From the NCBI GenBank assembly GCA_030562195.1, contig JAUJPP010000012.1:16864001-16928000 (forward strand): 64,000 nucleotides of DNA, in the 5' to 3' direction. This DNA comes from Nipponacmea schrenckii. Lineage: Eukaryota; Mollusca; Gastropoda; Lottiidae. The translations under genes and the position numbers were made by a program. Shown in pieces: positions 54,346 through 64,000 of this stretch (position 1 is the first letter of the stretch; the number at the start of each line of letters is the position of its first letter). Below the pieces are notes generated by a model, which made no database searches, had not been told where the DNA came from, and saw nothing but the letters and a program-made list of their open reading frames with translations.

Positions 54346-56195
54346 AAATTTCTTGGTTTCGAAAATGAAAAAAAGGCATTGCCTTATGTATCAGTGAATG
54401 TAATCTGTTTACATTTAAAGACCTTAATTGTGCTTTATCAACAGACTGCCCAGATGCTGTGATGTTCCAAAGTTTAAAAAAAATCCTATTATTGTCATTT
54501 AATAATTATGTTTCAATATATTTAAAGAGACATTACATGTTCTGCAAAAACAATCAATATACATGTATTATAAACAGAATTTTGTGCTTTAGCAAATTTA
54601 CTTTGCTGAACAGTCAATGTCAGGGGTAAAATTATCTGCCAAAAAACATCTGTAGAATTGACCTGATATAAACTGGAATCTAGAACAATCTGACCTTCAC
54701 CAACCCTCCATCCCCATGCTTGAAACTTGTCTAATTCCAGTTGGAAAGATATCAATCATAGCATTAACAGTACTGTTCTATTAATATTCAGACAAGGCTA
54801 CGACGAATACGAAATTTAAAAATCGGTCTCCAAGAAAAGGTAGATAATGATCCAATGTATCTATGTGCTAAATTTCATCGAAATCGGTCTATCAATAGTG
54901 TCTGAATTTCGGCTTTAAGAATTGTAACGAAAATTCAAAATGGCGGCCGATATGGAAGCTTGACCTCGATTACTATTTATAAAACAGTTTTCACTTTCCA
55001 CATAGCTGTTATAGACCGGAAGTTACGTCATTTGAGGCTTAACCGGAAGTCGAACTTTTTTTTTCAAACTTCATAATCATATTGCCTATCAACTGCTAAA
55101 GTTTCAAAATTTCACTTTTATATTAAACCAGAAATCACGGTCTGAAATTTTTGCCGATATAATTGTTAGTTTACAAACACATAATACATACATAATCTGA
55201 AAATCCGGTCGAATCGATCTGAAAATAAACTTGCTAAAGCAAAAAAAAACTCAACTTCCGGTTTTGTTTTATTTGATAATTGGAATCATTCTAAGATTAA
55301 GTTTTTCAATAATTTTTAATAAAACTAATACAAGTACTAGGTTAAAATCCCACTTAAACTGAAGGAAATTTTGACATAATTTTGAAAGGATTAAATTTTG
55401 AAATGTTTTTGGTGAAGCGCAAAGGAAAATGTTTGATCTAGGGCTAGTATTACCGTAAATCAAATCAAATAAAAATACTCAACTAGCCTCACTGACTACA
55501 TTGTGCCCTTAAAAGAAAACTCAGAATGTCTTTATTGTCCTAATACAACACATTCCCCTACCACAAATTGTGATTCCCCTCTATAAATTCATATTTCCGA
55601 TTTTGAATTTTATTTAAATGGTCATGGTTGGCATTTTCGCAATCTAAAGACAATCTACACCTGTTTGGAGGTTAATATTTCAATGATACAAATAAGTTTA
55701 GAACTACTAGGCCTATCATATTAATATAGGTAGGCCTAGCCTACTGTGTAGCCACAGTGTTGTGTATTATACATTTTACCTATTAGTATTATTTCTATAT
55801 GAAATAAAGTATAAACCTCAACATAATTCTGGTTGACTTAAAGAGTTTTAAAAATGGCAACAATAAAATAATGTTCTGAAATATGGTTTATTTTCTCTAA
55901 AAATTTCTAGTATTTGTAGGGTAATATGTTCAATTCCAATGCCATGGGGAAATTTTAAAACTTTCTATTTCTATAGACCCTTAAAGAAGAAGCCATTCTT
56001 AGGGAATGGAAATAAATTGACAATCATATATTGATTACTTGTGACATGAGTAAAATTTAAAATTCAATTAACCCTAGTCTAGAACTGTACCAGTCCGGTC
56101 AGTAGAACTAGAGCCAGAGGATCGTGTCATAGTAGGCCTATTAGCCTACCGGTACTAATCATACATGGTTATCATTATAATTTGTCTTGTCTGGC
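54346..56195. other. Non-coding stretch between F1 and the Polinton capsid genes
   Basis: No gene is recognised. CCGGAAGT-type words at 55015-55265 and AAATCGGTCT-type phrases near 54815-54890 recall the block at 15442-16637. TAGGCCTA-type words cluster at 55700-55745 and 56130-56150. The stretch may contain decayed transposon sequence I cannot place. Confidence 0.5.
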
Positions 56196-56580
56196 CTTAA
56201 ACAATGATTATCTAAGATTATCATTGCGATTTCCAGTATTTGTCAACTCAAATAAACAACATTTCGATCAATTATGTCGACGAAGAAACAACGAAAACAG
56301 AATCACTGCACCTTTTCAATCGTCTGTGGATATGGCCTTTGATATGTTTTACTTGTATTCGGATATTGTTGAACCTCAGCGTGTAGGTGATATTATGGCC
56401 CCGGTTTTAACGTTTTTCACAGTCAATCAGGATACTTTAAACCATCGACCATACATTACGTGTCGCTCAAGAACGACCACCTGACGGCCATCTGTGTGTA
56501 TATAAAGACGGGGCAAGGGCGTCCCGTACCATTTGTTCGCGAAAAAGTGGTGGCCAAACTTCACTTTAGAAAAAAACCAC
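56196..56580 (+). pseudogene. Penton-like (minor capsid) protein, C-terminal part
   Basis: The frame gives LYSDIVEPQRVGDIMAPVLT, then after a shift at about 56465 NDHLTAICVYIKTGQGRPVP and FVREKVVAKLHFRKKPRG. The VEPQ-VGD-AP-L block and the TGRPVPF...V-LHFR ending match the C-terminus of the Polinton penton-like protein whose N-terminus is at 33265. About 200 or more middle codons are missing. It lies directly before the minor capsid-like gene. Confidence 0.75.
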
Positions 56581-56990
56581 GAGGGAACATTCGAGTGTAT
56601 CGTGGAGGGGTGCTCCGACAACTCGTGTCTGGATTTTTGTCTGGTTTGATGAACATGGCCAAAACAGGTATTGTGTGACGACAGGACAATCTTTATGGAG
56701 TGCGGGTAAACAAGCTGTAAAAGATAACCTCTCTCAAGTTGGATGGGAAGTAATGAAAGTCGTTCGAGGCAAGGAAACCGGCAGTAGCGGACTGAAAAAC
56801 ATACTTCAAAATGCTGTACAACCTGCTTTAAAATCTACCATGTCGGAAGCGCTAAGACCCACAACCACGGCGACAGCGGACAAAGCCACCTGCAGCTCAC
56901 TTTGTCAACATCAAAAGAAAGAGAAGAGAGAGAGAGAGAGACATATTCGACCATGGCTTCGACAATGATGACCAGTAATCTGAACCACGG
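56581..56990 (+). pseudogene. Minor capsid-like protein of the Polinton
   Basis: It reads VYRGGVLRQLVSGFLSGLMN, then in a shifted frame TGQSLWSAGKQAVKDNLSQV, GWEVMKVVRGKETGSSGLKN and a Thr/Ala-rich end. A Gly-rich start, a hydrophobic segment and an amphipathic SAGKQAVKD... helix resemble the small minor capsid or precursor proteins located between penton and major capsid genes in Polintons. A GA-rich run at about 56930-56940 precedes the end. Confidence 0.6.
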
Positions 56991-56999
56991 CGGCCTTTA

Positions 57000-58045
57000 A
57001 ATTTTCTAATACCCAATGCCAGCACAGACTTTATTTGGCTAATATTAGTTTGTATCTCAAGCCCTAAGTTGTGAAAAAAATGGAACGGCCGTGGGCGCGG
57101 ACCAGAAAATCGGACCCATCAACAATTTCTTTCACTCACTATTCAAAGACGTCAAAATGAGACTGGGTAAAGATTCCGACACACTGGTAACATCTTCCTT
57201 ACCAAACTATCCGTATCGAGCTTACCTGGAGAATTTTTTGAGCTTCGGCGAAGGGTCCAAACGAAAGACGCGGCTGATCAATTAGAAAGCCCACAAGCTG
57301 TAAAAACTGGAGCAGGACAAGCCGTGATTCCGGTCGTCAACAACGGTTTTCGAGATCGAAGAAAAAGTATGGGTGAAAGTTAAGAGTTTGAAATTCAATC
57401 TCGACTACACGTAGATTTGTGCCTACAAGATCGTTATTTGGTGGATGGGATGGATATTCGCAATTGGAAAAACAACATCCCAAGTTCTATCTCGTGTGGA
57501 ACGAAAACAACGAAACGTTTAAAGTAAAGCTTGTCAAGACGTATTTGAAAGTACCTTTCATTACCTTAGATCCCTCAACTTACACGAGAATAGCACAGAC
57601 GCTACAAACTACCCCCTAAATTGAGTGGTGGTGAAAGACTTGCCCCAACGACTTATTATAGGATTCGTGGAGAACGATTCTTACGATGGGAACCCTATCA
57701 AAAAACACATTCAAATTTTATCATCACAACATCGAATACTCAAAACTGATGCAAAACGAGAGTGTGGTGGATGAATACACGATGGACTTTGGAAACCAAC
57801 AAGCCACGAAACCTAAATAAAGTGGGAATACTAACTATATAAAGGGTAACACACTCTTTTGTTTCGATTTGACCAACGACAGCGGGGCAGAGCAAGCCAT
57901 CCCAAGTTGACTGGAAGTTTGTCTTTAGAATTGAGATTCGATAACCCCCCACAAACATCACTCAATCTGCTTATGTTTGCTGAATACGACAATGTCTTGG
58001 AAATCGATGCCAACCGTCAAATGTTGGTGGATTGGTAAACCCTTG
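57000..58045 (+). pseudogene. Polinton major capsid protein, degraded
   Basis: Readable pieces occur in order but in different frames: GPINNFFHSLFKDVKMRLGK, DTLVTSSLPNYPYRAYLENF (57091-57285), RLHVDLCLQDRYLVDGMDIR, KVKLVKTYLKVPFITLDPST (about 57520-57580), FCFDLTNDSGAEQAIPS and, near 58000, a stretch with NANRQMLV-like ending. The NNF-HSLF...YPYRAY block is a hallmark of the double-jelly-roll major capsid protein. The gene has numerous stops and shifts. It lies immediately before the protease. Confidence 0.78.
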
Positions 58046-58519
58046 TATACTTCGCAGTTGGAGGAAGGGCTGAAGTGTCACATCCCTGAACAATTTGGGG
58101 GAGTTTTAGCTACAAATCAGTTACAAGAGGCGAAACCGAAAAACTATCCTGAAGCATACGTAGTCAACACCGATGACGAAGATCAACCTGGAAAACATTG
58201 GACCGTTTTTGTCTGCGAAAAAAAAACACTTTGATTTCTTCGACTCTTATGGCTGTCCACCAGAAGTGTATGGAAAAGACTTTGCAGAATTTGCTCAACT
58301 TCAAGGAACGGTACGGCACACCTCCCGATGGATTCAAGGACTTCATAGTGCCGTGTGTGGACATCATTGTCTTTTATACACAGATTTCACGTACCCTCAC
58401 CTTATGCTTTTTCCGTGTTTGATTCAAATCTGACAGAAAACGATCGCTTAGTGCACGCTTGGACCCATGACCATTTTCTCTCCATGAGTTTTGAAGAAGG
58501 GCAAACAGTCGTAGTGTAA
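58030..58519 (+). pseudogene. Adenain-like cysteine protease of the Polinton
   Basis: The frame begins near the major capsid stop and reads QLEEGLKCHIPEQFGGVLAT, NYPEAYVVNTDDEDQPGKHW, then FDFFDSYGCPPEVYGKDF and LQGLHSAVCGHHCLLY in neighbouring frames. It ends ENDRLVHAWTHDHFLSMSFE and EGQTVVV. The catalytic His (GKHWTVF), the Asp of FDSYG, the Gln and the Cys of SAVCGHHC are all visible. The frameshifts at about 58215 and 58385 inactivate it. The enzyme would process capsid proteins. Confidence 0.85.
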
Positions 58520-58904
58520 ATACGTTTGTTCGTTAAATTCTTGTTAAAAGTTACTTTATCTTATGTTTGTTAAATTCTTGTTAAAAGTTACTTAAACTTT
58601 GTTAAATTCTCGTTGAATAAAAAGTTACTTAAACGTGTAACCTTTTTTTGAAATAAAGAGGGAAGGGAAATAACTCCGTTTAAGTTCCCAACCTGGCAAC
58701 GGAAATACATTCATTTCAAAATAGCTGCCTCCTCCATAGCAACGGAAATGCATTCATACGCATGCACAAAAAAATCAAAAATGGTCGCCCCATGAAGTCG
58801 TTCCCTAGCAACGCACGGGTTCCCCAGCAACTAACACACTCTCACACCAACTTTCAACAAAATCGGTCAAGAATTGTGTCTTCTAGAGCGTTTACGAGCC
58901 AAAA
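58520..58904. other. Short non-coding stretch after the protease
   Basis: Three similar CTTGTTAAAAGTTACTT words lie at 58540-58630, close behind the protease stop, and may be the old end of the Polinton transcript or part of its flank. No terminal inverted repeat could be identified. Confidence 0.4.
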
Positions 58905-60236
58905 GATAGTTAGCCAGGCAAGGTAACATACACCCACTGGCAGCATGAATTTGAAAAATAAATTGAGCAATAACTCAAAGAACATTCACTGAATGAATAT
59001 TGAAGTCAAAGGTAAAAACTCACAAGCTAAATGCATATATCGAAAACAACTGCGATATCAAAGTTTTATGCGATATCTAAGAAGAAAATTATCCGATCAT
59101 CCCTAAATTTGATAGTGTGCATGTTCATAATGATATAAACGCACATACAAACAATCAAAAGAATCCATAGAGAATTTTAGACTGTAGAGTGAGTAGGGTG
59201 GACCCTGTAGGTAATGGAGTGAAAGTCAGAAACGATGTTTCGGTGAAATATTATTCAATCATCACAAAAATCAATAGGGATCATCTTCATAATGAAACTG
59301 ACTGACAAAATAAAAATCAAAAGAATCCATAAAGAATTGTAGCATGTAGCGTAAGCACGAGTTGCACCCTAAAGCTAATGAAGTGACAAACGCCAGATGC
59401 GATATTTCGGTGAAAAATTATCCGATCATCACGAAAAACAATAGGGATCATCTTCATAATGACACTAACCCACAAAATAAAAATCGAAAGAATCCACAGA
59501 GAATTGTATAGTGTAGAATTAGCACGAGTTGCACCCTGCAGCTAATGAAGTGAAAAAGGCTAAGACAGACAGGATATTTCGCTGAAAAATTATCCGATCA
59601 TCACGAAAATCAATAGGGATCATCTTCATCATGACATTGACCCACAAAATATAAATCAAAAGAATCCATAAAGAATGGTTGCCTGTAGGGTGAACACGAG
59701 CTTCACCCTATGGGTAATGGGGTGAAAAACGCTAAGTCAGAAGGGATTTTTCGGTGAATAATTATCCCTTCATCCCGAAAATCAATAGGGATCATCTTCA
59801 TATTGACACTAACCCACAAAATTAAAATCAAAAGAATCCATAAAGAATTGTTGCCTGTAGAGTGAGCACGAGTTGCACCCTATAGGTAATGGAGTGAAAA
59901 GGCTGTCAGATGCGATATTTCGGGGAAAAATATCCGATCATCACGAAAATCAATAGGGATCATCTTCATTATGACACTGAACCACAAAATAAGATCAAAA
60001 GAATCCTTGAAGAATTGTAGCCTGTAGAGTGAGCACGAGGTAAATGTGAACGGACGGACCGACGGACGGACGGACCGACGGGGCGATTACAATATACGCT
60101 CATACTTATGTGTGGCCGTGTTTACAGAGTGTTTACAATCTAAAATTGAACGAGTTTTCAAGAACAAGGGCAATAACTCATACTAAATATTTTGCGATTT
60201 CGATTTCGCCCCAATTTTATGTGGGCGTATAAAAAT
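58905..60236 (+). repeat. Non-coding dispersed repeat (ACGCCCAC family), multi-unit copy
   Basis: It starts with the family left end AGCCAGGCAAGGTAACATAC and holds at least six diverged units of about 125-190 bases. Their common words are AATCAATAGGGATCATCTTC, GACACTAACCCACAAAATA, ATCAAAAGAATCCATAAAGA and ATTGTAGCCTGTAGAGTGAG. It ends in a GGACGGACC-rich tract, then CAATATACGCTCATACTTATGTG and a second end ATGTGGGCGTATAAAA at 60230. Unit spacing is visible at 59160, 59310, 59470, 59650, 59820 and 59990. Confidence 0.72.
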
Positions 60237-60244
60237 TAACTTAC

Positions 60245-60894
60245 CGGTTGTCTCGAGGTTTATTTTTGGATACATGCTGGTTGGTTTGTATGTCCATAGA
60301 AATATCGGCATTATAATCATTATTATACACCGTATCCGATAGTTTTGACAATAGTGACGCACCTCTATTAGTGTAACTAAACTTGGTCGGTCTCGATTCT
60401 CCGTTCTTTGTCGGTGTAAACGTTGAAGTCGTTCGAAGATGTTTGTTTTTTTCCACTTTTCGAATACTTTTAATGTCTAAAGATTCATTATTTTTTGGAA
60501 TGACAGTATTTCGTAAACAAACACATTCCCTTCTATACTGTTCTATATACTTTTTCGTGTCTTTATAATGTTTAAAATGAAAGTAATGCCGATCTGTCGG
60601 ATTTATACCACATTGTTCTTTCCATGAAATCAGCTCTCTGTTCAGATCCCGAGCACTGTCAGTACCGTAACGTTCAATTTTTCTCAGAGTCACTGTTCCG
60701 GTTGGTAACCAACCACACATATCCAACGCATCCTCCTTTTTTGATTTCTTTTTCGAACTTTTGATTTTCTTACTTTTACCTTCTAGAAAATCACGATAGA
60801 TGAATTCGTCATCCGTGGCATTCAGAATCTTTTTGATTTTGTGTTCTAAATGAACGTTTTGGTGAATATTTTCCAATAGGCGTGTATCCGCCAT
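60245..60894 (-). CDS. Possible first coding exon of a host gene
   Basis: An open frame of about 216 codons starts MADTRLLENIHQNVHLEHKI in a good context (GGAAAATGGCG) and ends at a strong splice donor, CCG followed by GTAAGTT, at 60245/60244. The stop seen in the frame lies inside the donor. The protein is Lys-rich, with SKKIKSSKKKSKKEDALDMC, LPTGTVTLRKIERYGTDSAR and TDRHYFHFKHYKDTKKYIEQ. There is no transposon motif or signal peptide. I do not recognise the family. Open length, start context and donor together suggest a real exon, continuing towards lower coordinates. Confidence 0.6.
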
Positions 60895-61589
60895 TTTCCA
60901 CGTTTCAATCTATGACTGTACTATGAGCAGTTTCATATTACCTATGATTTATATGTTAATCAGTAAGATCACAGTGATTATTGGGGTCAATAATATTACA
61001 TAGTTTAAAGTGATATACACCTGTTGACATAATAGGCATATGGTCGAATGTATTATATATAACAGAAATATAAATAACTTTAATACATAAAGACTATATA
61101 TAAACTTATATGGATCGAAAGATCATCAAGGATGGCATTATAAGGGCTTGTTTTTGCTGGTATGATTGAAATCGATTGCAGACAAACCTGATGCCGAATT
61201 TTGATTCTATATAAAATCTTCAACGGCTGATAAAACAGATAAAAGGCTTTACCACCTTTCAGATGATCTTTTTTCTTACTAGAGTAGGAATTTTTTTTTG
61301 TGAGAACTGAAATCTAAAGAATTAAGAAAATTTAGAATTGTCAGCCCATCTTTAAATAATTCAGGTCGATGCAGGTTTTCCTCCTATTTATATATTTAGT
61401 TATATGTCTTAATCTCTAGTTAGTTAATCGTAAGACACAGGATATTTATTTTACGCTTCATTTATATTACTAACAACAAATACTATAAATCACATATCTA
61501 ATACTTTTATCATGGACATACTAATCATATCAGAAAAAAGGGTGTGTTTAGGTATTACTCAGAAGTAAATGATCAAATCAAATCAGAAA
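60895..61589. other. Upstream region of the possible host exon
   Basis: The stretch is AT-rich and free of recognised coding sequence. If the exon at 60245-60894 is real, its promoter and untranslated leader should lie here. No obvious TATA element can be assigned. Confidence 0.45.
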
Positions 61590-62430
61590 AAATAGCGATG
61601 GCATCGCGATACGCCCACATTTATAATTGCAGCCAATTTGTCCGGGAGGTTAACAAGAATTATCCGTAAATGAAAGATTTTTGTTGAATTTTAAATATTC
61701 TCACAATAAATTTCATCCAAATCCATCAAGAAACCAGCTCTCTATCGTGACCTCAAAGAATTCAAGAACAAGGGCAATAACTCATACAAAATATGTTTTG
61801 ATTGGTCTGATTTTAAATAGGCTTCATCATTGGGTGATTACAAAGACTCAGACCAAGTTTCGTCAAAATCCATCAAGAAACCAGCTCTCTATCATGTCTA
61901 CAAAGAATTAAAGAATAAGGACAATCACTCATAGAAAATATTTTTTGATTGGTCTGACTTTTAATAGGATTCATCCTTGAGTGATTACAAAAACTCACAC
62001 CAAATTTCATTAAAATCCATCCAGAAACCAGCTCTCTATCGTGTCCACAAAGAATACAAGAACAAAGGCAGACGCGTTTTTAAGAACAAGGGCAATAACT
62101 CATTTAAATATTTTCGATCAATCTCATTTTCAATTGGGGTATAACAAACACTCACACCAAGTTTCGTCAAAATCCATCAAGAATCCAGCCATCTATCGTG
62201 TCCACAAACAATTCAAGGACAAGGGCAATAACTCATAGAAAATATTTTTCGATTGGTCAAATTTTTAATAGGCTTCATCCTTGGGTGATTACAAAGACTC
62301 ACACAAAGTTTCGTCAAAATCCATCAAGAAACCAGCTCTCTATCGTGTCCACAAGAATTGTTGACGGACGGACGGATGGACAGCTAGGGGCGACGACTTT
62401 ATACACCCACATTAATGTGCGGGCGTATAA
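61590..62430 (-). repeat. Non-coding dispersed repeat (ACGCCCAC family)
   Basis: GCGATACGCCCACATTTATA opens the block at about 61606. About five units follow, with TCAAAATCCATCAAGAAACC, AGCTCTCTATCGTGTCCACA, AAGGGCAATAACTCATA and AATAGGCTTCATCCTTGG. It ends in a GGACGGACGG tract and CACCCACATTAATGTGCGGG, GCGTATAAAA at about 62425. The ORFs read here repeat the same protein text and are not genes. Confidence 0.75.
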
Positions 62431-63289
62431 AAGTACATGATTAGAAAGGATTTTACGACTGCACATAATGGCCAAATGAAGAAAGGACAGTGGCATGAGA
62501 TAAGGGCACTTTTCCACTTGTACAGATGTAGATGATTAAACTATTGTGGCAAATTTGCCATATTCCTAGATGTCCACAATGTTAGCTCACACCAGCTAAA
62601 ATATTGAATTAACTGTTTAGATATATTATTTTAGTTACATTTTATTCAAGAGTATCATTTCAAGTCTCCCCCTTCAATTTTTCTACATTTGGCAGGTCCA
62701 TCAAACAAACAAAAAATGCAAATGCTCTTGCACAAGACTATATAATCAAAAAAGATTCAGCTTGGTGAAAGGAAAATGTACTGAGATCATTTCCCCCGGA
62801 GCAAACCTATCAACAAAGAACCAACCTCAGAACAAGAACAAAGGTCAATTTGTAAAAACAGAAAACAGACCCAGTACAATCGAACTCAAAGTTTTGCCAC
62901 ATCAGCACAATTAATCAAAATAAGCCGAGAGATTAAATTTCAAATATTTTGTATGTATTGCGAGAGCCAGGTGGTTTGCATCATTTTTGGTGCATTCTGT
63001 TAATTGTGTTATCAAAAACCACCAAAACTACGAAATCACCTACGTGGTATAAATCCACACACCAAAAGAGCTGAATATAAAATTCATAACAAAAAAAGTG
63101 GTTTCATAAAATTATGTCCATCATGTTTACATGACGTTATCCTAACATTCGATGTCTTTGAACTGCCTCATTTGTTTTTTTAAAATTCATTTAGTCTTTA
63201 TGTACTCCTGGTGAAATGGGCATTTAGTCCATGAAACTTTGAGTTTATTATATAAAGATGGTTAAGTGACATACAGCTTTTTTATTTCA
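62431..63289. other. Stretch without recognised features
   Basis: No coding region or repeat family is recognised over about 850 bases. Confidence 0.5.
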
Positions 63290-64000
63290 TTCATCAAATG
63301 AATATGTGGACATATATTGTCGTTGCCCCGGTCTGTCGGTCAGTCAACATTAATTTTGCTGTGGACACTAAAGAAGCTACAAAATATACAATTTCTTATG
63401 GATTTTAATGAAACTGGGTATGAGCTTTGGAATTGATAAGACGGCAGTCATTTTCGAATTTGACGATTTTTCGAAAAACTGTTCTTGAGTTATTGCCTCT
63501 GACATAATAAATTTAAGGTAATATTTTTTATTGTGGGTGCAATAGAAGCTAAAATTTTCAATGGATATTGATTAAACTTTGTGTGAGCATTGGATTTAGA
63601 AGATGATAGTCAAGCCGGAATTAGACGATTTTTGATGAATAGATTTTTAGTTATTGCCCATGACTTAGTAATTTTTTTTATTTTATTTTTGATGCAATAG
63701 AACCTACAATTTTGAATGGATTTTAATGAAACTTGGTGTGAGCATTAGAATTTACAAGATGGCAGTCAAGTTTGAATTTAACGATTTTTCAAAGAACGTT
63801 TTTTTTTAGTTATTGCCCTGGCCTACTAAATAGACGCTAGATTTTTCAATAGATTTTGATGAGCTTAGGAATTGACAAGACAGTGGTCAAGTAAAAATTT
63901 GACGACTTTGATGAAGGGTTTGATTGTATAAATAGATGCTATTAAACAAAGAAAAATATGATTTAACAATGCTGATATTTCTCATTTAATAGTCGTAAAT
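63290..64000 (+). repeat. Non-coding dispersed repeat (related family), running off the window
   Basis: Starting with TGAATATGTGGACATATATT and GTCGTTGCCCCGGTCTGTCG, it holds about four diverged units with GGATTTTAATGAAACT(T/G)GG, GTGTGAGCATT, AAGATGGCAGTCAAG and TTTTTAGTTATTGCC. It resembles the other dispersed copies but is more diverged. The end lies outside the window. Confidence 0.65.

Noticed and set aside
56182..56484. Host gene exon
   Set aside because: The VEPQ/VGD and GRPVPF blocks and the neighbours (minor capsid-like, major capsid, protease) place it in the Polinton.

Overview
This window looks like invertebrate animal nuclear DNA made almost entirely of decayed, nested transposable elements. 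It is AT-rich, has no operons, and mixes Polinton/Maverick, Penelope-like, DIRS, CR1/L2-like and L1/Tx1-like non-LTR, and Tc1/mariner elements with many copies of a short non-coding repeat whose ends carry an ATACGCCCAC-type motif. This mix, together with scattered TAGGCCTA-type words, fits a lophotrochozoan such as a mollusc. That assignment is an inference. Nearly every coding region is broken. The main exceptions are one long retrotransposon ORF (38.8-41.8 kb), one retrotransposon ORF1 (47.6-48.5 kb) and one possible host exon (60.2-60.9 kb, minus strand).

Layout. 0.7-2.8 kb: a CR1-like non-LTR relic. 2.8-17.3 kb: a large inverted duplication; each arm carries the C-terminal part of a Polinton protein-primed DNA polymerase B, small zinc-ribbon-like ORFs and the same decayed LINE. 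The right arm was later enlarged by a 4.4 kb minus-strand LINE with an esterase-type ORF1 and by a 1.2 kb non-coding insertion. 17.6-18.8 kb: non-coding repeats. 19.5-58.5 kb: remains of what may be a single Polinton, all genes on the + strand and in order: polymerase B, unidentified ORFs, a zinc-knuckle ORF, a conserved small protein, integrase with chromodomain, a small membrane protein, the N-terminus of a penton-like protein, then after a 22.6 kb gap the C-terminus of that protein, a minor capsid-like protein, the major capsid protein and an adenain-like protease.

The Polinton is split by younger insertions. At 20.65-29.2 kb sits a CR1/L2-like LINE copy (family F1), itself interrupted by another LINE, a non-coding repeat with short inverted ends, and an internally deleted Tc1-like transposon whose TA duplications and inverted repeats are visible. 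At 33.6-56.2 kb sit a LINE 3' fragment, degenerate tandem repeats, an SGNH-hydrolase plus Penelope-like reverse transcriptase relic, a DIRS element (gag, RNase H, tyrosine recombinase) split by a CR1-like LINE with a visible target duplication, a GIY-YIG Penelope-like fragment with a hammerhead-like motif, and a nearly complete F1 LINE.

The most unusual item is the F1 LINE at 47.6-54.3 kb. Its ORF1 and ORF2 are separated by about 2.2 kb holding roughly 31-32 copies of a 70-bp unit. ORF2 begins with a 2A-like GDVHPNPGP motif, and the 3' end has a perfect hairpin with a GTAA (GNRA-type) loop that is conserved in the second F1 copy. All family assignments come from reading motifs by eye; no database search was possible.
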